Below the pieces are notes generated by a model, which saw only the letters and a list, made by a program, of their open reading frames with translations, did no database searches and was not told the DNA's origin. From contig JBDLIA010000027.1 of NCBI GenBank assembly GCA_039715185.1, positions 1-37,369 on the forward strand: a stretch of 37,369 nucleotides of DNA. Reading direction: 5' to 3'. The position numbers and the translations under genes were made by a program. This DNA is from Gemmatimonadota bacterium (lineage in GTDB: Bacteria; Gemmatimonadota; Gemmatimonadetes; Longimicrobiales; RSA9). This document shows positions 8,098 through 16,769 of the stretch, one piece after another (the stretch's first letter is position 1; every line of letters begins with the position of its first letter).

Positions 8098-8691
8098 CTA
8101 GCGGGGTCGCAGAAAACCCTTCAGGAGCTGTCCGCCGATGTCGTCCATGACCGACCCATCGCCGTCGCGGTCCAGCATGTTGGTCAGCAACCCGCCCAGA
8201 GCGGAGTCGCCGGAAACCATGTCGTCCCGCTCGCGGCCGAGGCGACCCGCGATGTCCGCGGCGCCGAGGTTCTCCTGCCTGCGCATGCGCCCCAGCGCGC
8301 CCATTACGACGGGAGCGAGCATGGCCATGAGCTTGGTCACCTGGTCCGGCTGCAGGCCGCTCGCCCGGCCGACTCCATGCCGCACGGCCGGCTGACGACC
8401 GCCGAACATGTGCCCCAGGATCTTCCCGCCTTCGGCGACGGTCGAGCCCCCGGTCAGGCCGCTGAGCAGGTTGTCCAGTAGGGAGCCATCGTGGTCCTTC
8501 GCCAGCGCGCGATCCAGCGACTCCGCTCCGTCCGGCTGCTGTGCGTTGCGCGCCAGCGAGCCCAGAAGGAGAGGCAGCGCAGCCGCGATGGCGCCCTCGG
8601 TGGCGCCCGAATCGGCCCCTATCTCGCGGCTCATCCGGTTCACGACCTCGCCGCTCATCTGGCGGGTAATAACGTCCAACAGTTGTGACAT
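8098..8691 (-). CDS. DUF937-like protein
   Basis: 197 aa from ATG 8691, which has GGGAGAG about 5 bases upstream, the same site used by the next gene, 22 bases downstream. The start MSQLLDVITRQMSGEVV, the internal AIAAALPLLLGSLARNA, and paired GLLDNLL/GLTGG and GGLLTNMLDRDGDGS elements fit the DUF937 family, small Gly/Leu-rich helical proteins of unknown function that often occur near the YidB group. No signal peptide and no true TM helix are visible, so it is probably cytoplasmic. An open frame extends upstream to 9036, but that part is low-complexity and lacks a ribosome site. Likely cotranscribed with the DhaL-DegV fusion and the lipoprotein. Confidence 0.75.
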   Translation of the reverse strand: MSQLLDVITRQMSGEVVNRMSREIGADSGATEGAIAAALPLLLGSLARNAQQPDGAESLDRALAKDHDGSLLDNLLSGLTGGSTVAEGGKILGHMFGGRQPAVRHGVGRASGLQPDQVTKLMAMLAPVVMGALGRMRRQENLGAADIAGRLGRERDDMVSGDSALGGLLTNMLDRDGDGSVMDDIGGQLLKGFLRPR

Positions 8692-8974
8692 CGATCTCTC
8701 CCAGGGAGCCGTGGCGGGTTTCAGAACATAACGGGACCGCGATTGCGGTTGCCAGCGAACACGAGGCCGTTCGGCTCGCCGCAGGGATCTCGGCCGCCGG
8801 CGGCCGGGGCGCGCCACCACTCGCAACCACTGGAGCAACGCGCTCGCGCGCGATAGACTTGCAGGAGCTTTTTTGCGCGTAGGACGCGCGACCCCCTGGG
8901 GGTCGCGGCGGTCCGTACGCGGGCCCCCTGGCATGGGCCATGGATTCACTTCAGGTGCTGGAACAGGAGCCATC
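8692..8974. other. Divergent intergenic region
   Basis: This 283-base gap separates the leftward DUF937 operon from the rightward prolyl oligopeptidase. It contains a poly-T stretch at about 8870-8875 (CTTTTTTG). I see no good promoter match and no convincing small gene. The peptidase ribosome site CAGGAG lies at its right end (about 8964-8969). Confidence 0.35.
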
Positions 8975-11158
<2,184 letters not shown>

Positions 11159-11202
11159 ACGGCTTCGGACCCTGGCCGAATCCGGGCCACTCGATCCCGC
11201 GA

Positions 11203-11236
11203 CGCCCGCACCGTGCCTGCCGGCGCGGTGCGGGCG
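11203..11236 (+). terminator. Strong hairpin after the prolyl oligopeptidase gene
   Basis: CGCCCGCACCG (11203-11213) and CGGTGCGGGCG (11226-11236) form a perfect 11-bp stem with a 12-base loop, 45 bases past the peptidase stop. No T run follows, so it is not a textbook intrinsic terminator; it may act as an RNA 3'-end stabiliser or a terminator of a type lacking a U tract. Confidence 0.5.
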
Positions 11237-11276
11237 CTCGCGCTGAGGCGGGGCGGGCAATGGGTCCGGCCGCCGG

Positions 11277-11741
11277 ATGAGCCTGATCACCGAGCACCTG
11301 GCGCTCTTCTTCATCACGCTCGGTTACGGCGTGGCGAGTGGCTTCATCCCGATATTCAACGCGGAGCTGTACGTCATAGGCGGGGCGGCCCTGAGCGGGC
11401 GCGCGGGGACGGCGGCGGTGGTGATCGCCATGACGCTCGGGCAGATGATCGGCAAGGTTCTGCTCTACTACGCCGGCCGCGGCGCCATCCGGATGCCCCT
11501 GCGCCAGTCGCACCGGGAGAAGCTGGAACTCGCGAGCGAGCGCCTGGATAATTCCCGTCTCGGTACGGCGCCGTTCCTTTTCGTGAGCGCGGCCACGGGC
11601 TGGCCGCCCTTCTACGTCGTCTCCATTCTGGCCGGCATGCTGCGCCTGGGGTTCTGGATGTTCTTGACTACGGGCTTCCTCGGGCGGCTGATCCGCTTCG
11701 CGGTCATAGCGTTGTTTCCCCAGCTGCTCGTGGGTGGATGA
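11277..11741 (+). CDS. Small membrane protein of DedA/VTT (SNARE-associated) type
   Basis: 154 aa from ATG 11277, without a strong ribosome site. It has about four hydrophobic segments. FIPIFNAELYVIGGAAL resembles the re-entrant loop that carries the conserved Glu in DedA/VTT proteins, and GRLIRFAVIALFPQL resembles the family's C-terminal RF helix. VTT proteins are lipid scramblases or transporters, often for undecaprenyl phosphate or phospholipids. At 154 aa it is shorter than the usual ~200. Its stop overlaps the next gene's ATG, and that gene encodes a phospholipase-D-type enzyme, which supports a shared membrane-lipid role. The family call is by motif resemblance only. Confidence 0.65.
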   Translation: MSLITEHLALFFITLGYGVASGFIPIFNAELYVIGGAALSGRAGTAAVVIAMTLGQMIGKVLLYYAGRGAIRMPLRQSHREKLELASERLDNSRLGTAPFLFVSAATGWPPFYVVSILAGMLRLGFWMFLTTGFLGRLIRFAVIALFPQLLVGG

Positions 11742-12835
11742 CGTCGTACGCGGACGGGGAACGATTTCGCCTGTTGCTTGGATCCGCCGCCTTCTTCCAG
11801 GCTTTTCAACGCGACGCGGCGGGCGCCGCGCGACGCGTGTGGGTGCAGACGCTGTCCTTCGAAGGTGACGCGGGCGAGGGGCTGACGGAGCTGTTCGAAT
11901 CCTGCGGCGCTCCGGATCGCCGGCTGATCGTCGACGACTTCAATCGCTGGACGCAGACCGATCGCTTCGTCGTGCTGCCCCACAACCTCCTCGATCCGGC
12001 GTTGCGCCGGCACGTCGCACGGACCCGCTCGTTGGAGGCGAGAATCCGGGCCTCCGGGGCCCAACTCAGATACGTGAACGACGCCGGGCTGCTCAAGCTC
12101 AGGGCCGCCTTCCGCAACCACAAGAAAATCCTCATCGTAGATGATCATGTGGCCTACGTCGGCGGCATCAACTTCAGCGATCACAACTTCGCCTGGCACG
12201 ACATGATGATCCGTATCGAGGACCCCGCCATCGTCGCGCTGCTCGTTCGTGACGTAGAGCGGACCTGGAACGGGCAGGACGTGGGCGTCAGCGAGAGCTT
12301 CCCGGGCATGGACATGATCCTGCTCGACGGCAACGACAACGGCCGCTGGTTCGACCCCGTGATGGCGATCCTGGAGCGCGCACGCCGCTCGATCCGCATT
12401 CAGAGCCCATACATCAGCATGCCGTTCACGGATGTGCTGGCGCGCGCCTCGGCCCGGGGCGTGGACGTGAGCATCATCGGCGCGGGGCAAACGAACCGCG
12501 AGTACCTCAATCGATACATCCGCTGGGAATCCTGGCGGCACGGCTTCGAGCTCCGCTTCATCCCCGAGATGACGCACATGAAGGCCATGGTGGTGGACGA
12601 CGAGGTGCTGATCGCCGGATCCGCCAATTTCGACCACCTGAGCTACCACGTGCTCCAGGAGGTCATCACGATCGTCCGCGACCCTGGCCTTGTGGCCGAC
12701 TTCGAGCGGCTGATCTGGCACCCGGACTACGCACGCGCGACCGCGCCCACGCTGGCCGATGATCCGGGCGGGGAGGCGCTCCGCCGGCGCATCGACCGCG
12801 TCTCTCGATTCCTGGTGATGGTGGGCGGCGGGTGA
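11738..12835 (+). CDS. Phospholipase D / cardiolipin synthase-like protein with two HKD motifs
   Basis: 365 aa; ATG 11738 overlaps the upstream stop (ATGA). Both HKD motifs are complete: HKKILIVD followed by YVGGINFSDHNFAWHD, and HMKAMVVD followed by IAGSANFDHLSYH. The two halves form the pseudo-dimeric active site of the PLD superfamily, where a His forms a phosphatidyl intermediate. Family members include cardiolipin synthases and phospholipases. This protein is shorter than ClsA/ClsB and lacks the N-terminal TM helices of ClsA. A cardiolipin-synthase-like transphosphatidylase is the leading idea, given the DedA-like neighbour. Downstream coupling to haem O synthase suggests the operon serves membrane respiratory complexes. 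Confidence 0.8.
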   Translation: MTSYADGERFRLLLGSAAFFQAFQRDAAGAARRVWVQTLSFEGDAGEGLTELFESCGAPDRRLIVDDFNRWTQTDRFVVLPHNLLDPALRRHVARTRSLEARIRASGAQLRYVNDAGLLKLRAAFRNHKKILIVDDHVAYVGGINFSDHNFAWHDMMIRIEDPAIVALLVRDVERTWNGQDVGVSESFPGMDMILLDGNDNGRWFDPVMAILERARRSIRIQSPYISMPFTDVLARASARGVDVSIIGAGQTNREYLNRYIRWESWRHGFELRFIPEMTHMKAMVVDDEVLIAGSANFDHLSYHVLQEVITIVRDPGLVADFERLIWHPDYARATAPTLADDPGGEALRRRIDRVSRFLVMVGGG

Positions 12836-13713
12836 GGGGCGCACGGAAGCTCCCCAGGGCGGCGGATCTGCTCGCGCTCACCAAGCCGGGCATCACGCGC
12901 ATGGTCCTGCTCACGTCGGGCGTGGGGTTCTTTCTGGGCAGCGGGGACCTGATCGACGCGCGTCGGCTGCTGCACGCGCTGATCGGCATCGCGCTCATCG
13001 CGTCCGGCTCCAACGCGCTCAATCAGGTGGTGGAACGCGACCCGGACGCGCGCATGCATCGAACGCGCGGGCGGCCGCTGCCCGCGGGCCGGCTGACCAC
13101 TCGCCAGGCCGCCATCTTCGCCGGCCTGGCTTCGGCGCTCGGCGTCGCGTACCTGGCCGTATTCGTCAACGGCGTGACCGCGGCCGTCGTGGCGGCGACG
13201 CTCCTCAGCTATATCCTGGTCTATACACCGCTCAAGCGGCTCACGAGCTTCAACACGCTGGTGGGCGCGATCCCCGGCGCGCTGCCCATCGTGGCGGGCT
13301 GGACCGCGGCCGGGGCGGCGCTGGATGTGCGCGCGCTGTCGCTGTTCGCGGTGCTCTACTTCTGGCAGATCCCACACTTTCTGGCGCTGGCCTACCTGTA
13401 CCGCGAGGATTACCTGCGCGGCGGCTTCGTGATGCTCGGACGGGACGACCCGCGCGGTGGCGCCACGGGCCGGCAGGCGGCGCTGTACGCGTTGGGACTC
13501 GTGCCGGTCGCGCTGCTGCCGTCGCTTTCCGGCGCAACGGGAAGCTTCTACTTCTTCGGCGCGCTCGCCGCCGGCTTGGTCTTTCTCGCCCTGACCTTGC
13601 CGCTGGCGTTTTTGCCCACGGCCACCTCCGCGCGCCGCGTCTTCTTCGGCTCGGTGATTCATCTGCCCGTGCTGCTCGTACTCATGGTCGCGGACCGCAC
13701 CTTCTGGCAGTGA
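12832..13713 (+). CDS. ctaB: Protoheme IX farnesyltransferase (haem O synthase)
   Basis: 293 aa; GTG 12832 overlaps the preceding stop (GTGA). A polytopic UbiA-superfamily protein of about eight or nine TM helices. The first Asp-rich prenyl-diphosphate motif is NQVVERDPDARMHRTRGRPL and the second conserved loop is YTPLKRLTSFNTLVGAIPGA, both characteristic of CtaB/CyoE. It transfers a farnesyl group to haem b, making haem O in the inner membrane, the precursor of haem A for aa3 oxidases. The partner oxidase is encoded 13 kb downstream (26365-29951). No CtaA (haem A synthase) is seen in this window, so conversion to haem A must be encoded elsewhere or the oxidase uses haem O. Confidence 0.93.
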   Translation: MRGARKLPRAADLLALTKPGITRMVLLTSGVGFFLGSGDLIDARRLLHALIGIALIASGSNALNQVVERDPDARMHRTRGRPLPAGRLTTRQAAIFAGLASALGVAYLAVFVNGVTAAVVAATLLSYILVYTPLKRLTSFNTLVGAIPGALPIVAGWTAAGAALDVRALSLFAVLYFWQIPHFLALAYLYREDYLRGGFVMLGRDDPRGGATGRQAALYALGLVPVALLPSLSGATGSFYFFGALAAGLVFLALTLPLAFLPTATSARRVFFGSVIHLPVLLVLMVADRTFWQ

Positions 13714-13985
13714 GCGACGACGTGTCGGACAACGGAGGAAGCGTGCGCGACATCGAAGAGCAGCAGGTGGGCGACCTCAGGATCAGGATCGACCGCGCCC
13801 TGTGCGTGGGATTCGAGGACTGCGTCGAGGACCGCCCCGCTCTCTTTCGACTGGACGACGACGGCATCTGCACCTTCGTTGACGACCCGGATGTCGCCGC
13901 CACCGACACCACGATCGCCACCTGCGAGGCGTGCCCTGTTGACGCCCTGGAGGTTTTCGACGCCGCGGGCCGCAAGATCGTCTGA
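13710..13985 (+). CDS. Single-cluster ferredoxin
   Basis: 91 aa; GTG 13710 overlaps the ctaB stop (GTGA). The cluster ligands are C32-x5-C38 and C75-P, the pattern of [3Fe-4S] ferredoxins, with extra cysteines C54 and C72 (TCEACP), so a [4Fe-4S] form cannot be excluded. IRIDRALCVGFEDC and ACPVDALEVFD follow the usual ferredoxin beta-alpha-beta layout. It is a small soluble electron carrier. Its place between haem O synthase and an Fe-S carrier ATPase suggests it supplies electrons to a cofactor-maturation step rather than to central metabolism; that is inference from gene order. Confidence 0.8.
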   Translation: MSDDVSDNGGSVRDIEEQQVGDLRIRIDRALCVGFEDCVEDRPALFRLDDDGICTFVDDPDVAATDTTIATCEACPVDALEVFDAAGRKIV

Positions 13986-13997
13986 ACCGGACGTGCC

Positions 13998-14882
13998 ATG
14001 ATCGAGCGCCGCATACGAACCTACGCCGAAGTGGCCCACGAAACGGGCTCGGGGATCCTGGAGCAAGTAGAGGCCCAGGGGGCCCGCCTGGCTAGACGCC
14101 TCGCCGACATCGAGCGGCTGGTGATAGTGGCGAGCGGCAAGGGCGGTGTCGGCAAGAGCCTGGTCGCAGCGAACCTGGCGGTGGCCCTGGCCCAGGAAGG
14201 CCTCGCGGTGGGCGCCGCCGACGCGGACCTGAACGGGCCCTCGCTCGGCCGCATGCTGGGGGTCACCGGCGCCAGGCTCGAGGTCGGCGAGGACGGGGTG
14301 GTGCCGGCTGTGGGCGCGGGCGGAGTCCGCGTGGTGTCGATGGATCTCCTGCTCGCCTCCGACGACGCCCCTCTGCGCTGGCGTGAGCCGGAGCAGGCGG
14401 GCTTCGCCTGGCAGAGCGTGCTGGAGACCGGCGCCCTGCGCGAATTCCTGTCCGACACGAACTGGGGCAAGCTGGACGCGCTCGTGGTGGACCTGCCTCC
14501 GGGCACCGACAAGCTCCAGCGCATGCTGCAGCTCGTCCCCGACCCCAGCGCCGTAGTCCTCGTGACGACTCCCACCGAGGTCACGCGCTTCGTGGTCGGC
14601 AAGTCCATCGCTCTGGTCAGGGAAGGTTGGGCGCGGCGCCTGGGGTTGGTGGCCAACATGGCGGGCCACCGCTGCGAACACTGCGACAAGGAGACGTCCA
14701 TCTTCGACCCCGAGCCGGCCATCGGCCTCGCCGAGGAGTCGGGCGTTCCCCTGTGGGCCCAGATCCCCTTCGATCCGGCGATCGCCGCCCACACGGACGC
14801 CGGCCGACCCATCGTGTCCGAGGCACCGGAATCGGAGGCCGCTCTAGCTTTCGTCGAACTCGCCCGCCGAGTGAGCGAATGA
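13998..14882 (+). CDS. Mrp/ApbC/NBP35-family P-loop ATPase (Fe-S cluster carrier)
   Basis: 294 aa, ATG 13998, 12 bases after the ferredoxin stop. It has the deviant Walker A motif GKGGVGKS (residues 47-54), a DADLNGPSLGRML switch I region, VDLPPGTDKLQRM as switch II/Walker B, and a CEHC pair (C226, C229) that in this family bridges an Fe-S cluster between subunits. It lacks the N-terminal DUF59 domain of longer Mrp proteins. A role in delivering Fe-S clusters to target apoproteins is likely. Its stop overlaps the start of the zinc-ribbon/PCP_red gene, so both are probably made together. An alternative is a dedicated maturation ATPase for the downstream respiratory complex. Confidence 0.87.
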   Translation: MIERRIRTYAEVAHETGSGILEQVEAQGARLARRLADIERLVIVASGKGGVGKSLVAANLAVALAQEGLAVGAADADLNGPSLGRMLGVTGARLEVGEDGVVPAVGAGGVRVVSMDLLLASDDAPLRWREPEQAGFAWQSVLETGALREFLSDTNWGKLDALVVDLPPGTDKLQRMLQLVPDPSAVVLVTTPTEVTRFVVGKSIALVREGWARRLGLVANMAGHRCEHCDKETSIFDPEPAIGLAEESGVPLWAQIPFDPAIAAHTDAGRPIVSEAPESEAALAFVELARRVSE

Positions 14883-15361
14883 AGTTCCTGTGCGTGGACT
14901 GCGACAGCGTCATGGACTTCGCGGAGCGTCAGCTTCCGGGAGACGGCACGATGGCGGCGGTGTTCCGGTGCGGACGCTGCGAGCGGGAGGTCGCCATGCT
15001 CACGAACCCCATGGAGACGCGCCTCGTGTCCGGGCTCGGCGTGAAGGTGGGGGGCAAGGCGATCCCCGATCAGCCCATGGAGCTCGTGCGCAGCAGCATG
15101 GCGGACGGCCGCGAGGACGCCTTCGTCGACCGGGACGGCCCCGCTGGCGGGAGCGATCCAGCCGGCGCCGAGCCGACACGGCGGCCCGGACCGGTCACCT
15201 GGAGCCCGCAGGCGCGCGAGCGACTGGAGAACGTGCCCTCGTTCGTGCGCGGCATGGTCAAGCGCATCTACACGGAGTGGGCCTGGGAGCAGGGCGTCGC
15301 GGAGATGACCCCCGAGATCATGGACCGCGCGCGCACGGAGTTGGGTCTGGAGGGGATGTGA
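14879..15361 (+). CDS. Zinc-ribbon protein with C-terminal PCP_red domain
   Basis: 160 aa; ATG 14879 overlaps the ATPase stop (ATGA). The N-terminus carries two CxxC pairs, CVDC (C5, C8) and CGRC (~31-34), forming a small zinc-ribbon or rubredoxin-like knuckle. After a Pro/Gly-rich linker, residues ~107-156 match the PCP_red domain: W-x-P-x-AR, NVPSFVRGMVKRI and the MTPEIMDRAR helix. PCP_red is named from the C-terminus of the dark-operative protochlorophyllide reductase B subunit, but it also occurs in non-photosynthetic proteins of unknown role. Two further copies lie in the genes at 16770 and 18943. No other chlorophyll gene is present here, so the domain probably serves another redox or assembly function. 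Confidence 0.82.
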   Translation: MKFLCVDCDSVMDFAERQLPGDGTMAAVFRCGRCEREVAMLTNPMETRLVSGLGVKVGGKAIPDQPMELVRSSMADGREDAFVDRDGPAGGSDPAGAEPTRRPGPVTWSPQARERLENVPSFVRGMVKRIYTEWAWEQGVAEMTPEIMDRARTELGLEGM

Positions 15362-15744
15362 GCGATCCGGCGTCCGCCCCTACGGCCCGGGACCGGAAGT
15401 TCCGCCAGGCGGCGATCGTCTACCTCCACGTGGGCGTCCTCTACGAGGCCGCGGTCGTGGCGCTGTGGAGGGCCGGCCTCGTGCCCGACCGCGGGCCGGT
15501 CGGGCTGTGGCTGCTGGTGGGCGCGCTCATCACCGGCGGCGTCACCTGGGCGCTGTGGCGGTACCGTAGCCCGTGGGTTCCGCGGGCCATCTGGGCGCTC
15601 CACGCGCTCAGGCTTCCGAGCGTGATAGGGGGCGCCTTCGGGCTGGATCAGACGACGACGCTCCCACGGGGGTTGTGGACCCTGGCGCTGATCGCCGTGC
15701 TGATCAACCTCGGTTTCCTGGCGCGCGCGGGGTGGGACCTCTGA
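15358..15744 (+). CDS. Small polytopic membrane protein
   Basis: 128 aa; GTG 15358 overlaps the preceding stop (GTGA), so it is the last member of the coupled chain. It has about four TM segments (AIVYLHVGVLYEAAVVALW; VGLWLLVGALITGGVTWALW; a helix before IGGAFGLDQ; LWTLALIAVLINLGFLA) and a short polar start. No family is recognised. The topology and operon position suggest an inner-membrane accessory to the upstream cofactor/lipid genes. It ends 19 bases before the convergent asparaginase-like gene. Confidence 0.65.
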   Translation: MSDPASAPTARDRKFRQAAIVYLHVGVLYEAAVVALWRAGLVPDRGPVGLWLLVGALITGGVTWALWRYRSPWVPRAIWALHALRLPSVIGGAFGLDQTTTLPRGLWTLALIAVLINLGFLARAGWDL

Positions 15745-15763
15745 GGCAGCTCGGCGGGGCCGC

Positions 15764-16297
15764 CTACATTTCCTCGAACACGCCCTTCTCGGCGTTCTTG
15801 CGCACGCGGTCCCAGGCGAAGAAGCGGCCGTTCATGGCCACGTAGGCTCCGGGCGCAAGCACCTGCGCGAAGGACAGCGCCGATCCCAGGTTGAACAGCC
15901 CGTCCGAGGAGCCGAACGCCCAGGGGATCATCGCCCCCGTCAGAACGACCGTCTTGTCCGGCGCGGCTTCGGCGATGACGCGCGCGGTATCGACCATCGT
16001 GTCCGTGCCGTGCGTGACCACCACATGCTTCTCCGGACAGTCCCGCACGGCGGCGGCGACCCGATTCCGATCCGAGTCGGTCATTTCGAGGCTGTCGATC
16101 ATCATCAGGGTCTCGACCGCCACGTCCAGCCGACTGCGCGCGCGCGCCAGCATGTCCGGCAGGTGCGTGCCCTTGAAGTAGAGCGCGCCCCGCAACTCGT
16201 CGTACTCCTTGTCGAAGGTCCCGCCGGTCACGAGCACCCGGACCGGCGGCGACCCATGGCCTGCGCCGCTCAAGCGTAGCTCCCGCTTCCCGTTCAC
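15764..16297 (-). CDS. Asparaginase-domain protein (short, N-terminal domain only)
   Basis: About 177 aa from GTG 16297; GTG 16333 is an alternative and neither has a strong ribosome site. The chain shows the asparaginase signatures: VLVTGGTFDKEYDEL with the nucleophile Thr, and VVVTHGTDTMVDTARV with the second catalytic Thr-Asp, then VVLTGAMIPWAFGSSDG. Normal type I/II asparaginases are ~330 aa with a second domain; here only the catalytic N-terminal half exists, ending after DRVRKNAEKGVFEEM. Short members of this kind are widespread and annotated as asparaginase-domain proteins; amidohydrolase activity is plausible. It is read opposite to both flanking operons and interrupts the two PCP_red gene groups. 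Confidence 0.8.
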   Translation of the reverse strand: MNGKRELRLSGAGHGSPPVRVLVTGGTFDKEYDELRGALYFKGTHLPDMLARARSRLDVAVETLMMIDSLEMTDSDRNRVAAAVRDCPEKHVVVTHGTDTMVDTARVIAEAAPDKTVVLTGAMIPWAFGSSDGLFNLGSALSFAQVLAPGAYVAMNGRFFAWDRVRKNAEKGVFEEM

Positions 16298-16448
16298 CCT
16301 GCATTCCGCGCCTCCGAGCGCGGACCAGGCCACAATCGCGCGCGTTGGACGGCGCGGTCAAGGTGCCGCAACCGGGCCCCCGGAAAACGCTTCCGAGCCC
16401 CCTCCGTTCGAGGTGAAAAACGGCGGTCCCGTGCCCGCGGCCCGCCAT

Positions 16449-16478
16449 TTGACACTCGGCCGCGACAGCGCCTATACT
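16449..16478 (+). promoter_or_regulatory. Sigma70-type promoter for the respiratory operon
   Basis: TTGACA at 16449-16454 (perfect -35) and TATACT at 16473-16478 (one mismatch from TATAAT) are 18 bases apart. In DNA this GC-rich such a pair is unlikely by chance. Transcription would start near 16485, giving a leader of about 285 bases before the ATG at 16770. It points toward the Usp-rSAM-CydA-like-cytochrome genes. Confidence 0.7.
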
Positions 16479-16596
16479 CGCGCCTTCAGTACGGCTATGT
16501 AGGTACCGGTAATCGGATTGCGCACGGCGGCCCGCCCGCCGTTCAGTCTAGAAGTTGGCGGCTCGAGAAGCTGCACGCGCCGTAGCGGCGACGAAC

Positions 16597-16674
16597 GATG
16601 CAGCGGTTGGCCACGGGGCTGACCGCTGCATCATCTGACAGGGTGGCACCTGCCGATGCGCCCCGAGGGGGCGC
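16597..16674 (+). promoter_or_regulatory. Structured 5' leader with two perfect stems
   Basis: GATGCAGCGGT (16597-16607) pairs perfectly with ACCGCTGCATC (16622-16632) around a 14-base loop. A second stem, GCGCCCC (16658-16664) with GGGGCGC (16668-16674), has a 3-base loop. Both lie in the leader downstream of the promoter at 16449. I do not recognise a known riboswitch class, and no T run follows either stem. It may be a cis-regulatory RNA for the operon. Confidence 0.45.
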
Positions 16675-16769
16675 CGAGGATTGGCGCGGAGAGCCGCGCC
16701 CGATTCGGTCCCATGCCACCTCGCCGCATGGCGTATACGTCCCAAGCGCGACGGAGATGCCGCAAGGCG

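Larger units (their letters stand above)
16298..16769. other. Long intergenic region heading the respiratory operon
   Basis: About 470 bases without a convincing gene. The left half lies behind the start of the asparaginase-like gene. The right half holds a near-consensus promoter and a leader with two strong stems, described separately. An in-frame ATG at 16656 could extend the universal-stress gene by 38 residues, but that stretch overlaps a stem and reads as Arg-rich, low-quality protein. Confidence 0.6.

Noticed and set aside
11203-11236. Canonical rho-independent terminator
   Set aside because: The stem is strong, but no T run follows. It is reported only as a terminator-like hairpin.
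11612-12844. 410-aa open frame opposite the PLD-like gene
   Set aside because: The plus strand has both HKD motifs and coupled starts; the antisense frame is His/Asp/Arg-rich and motif-free.
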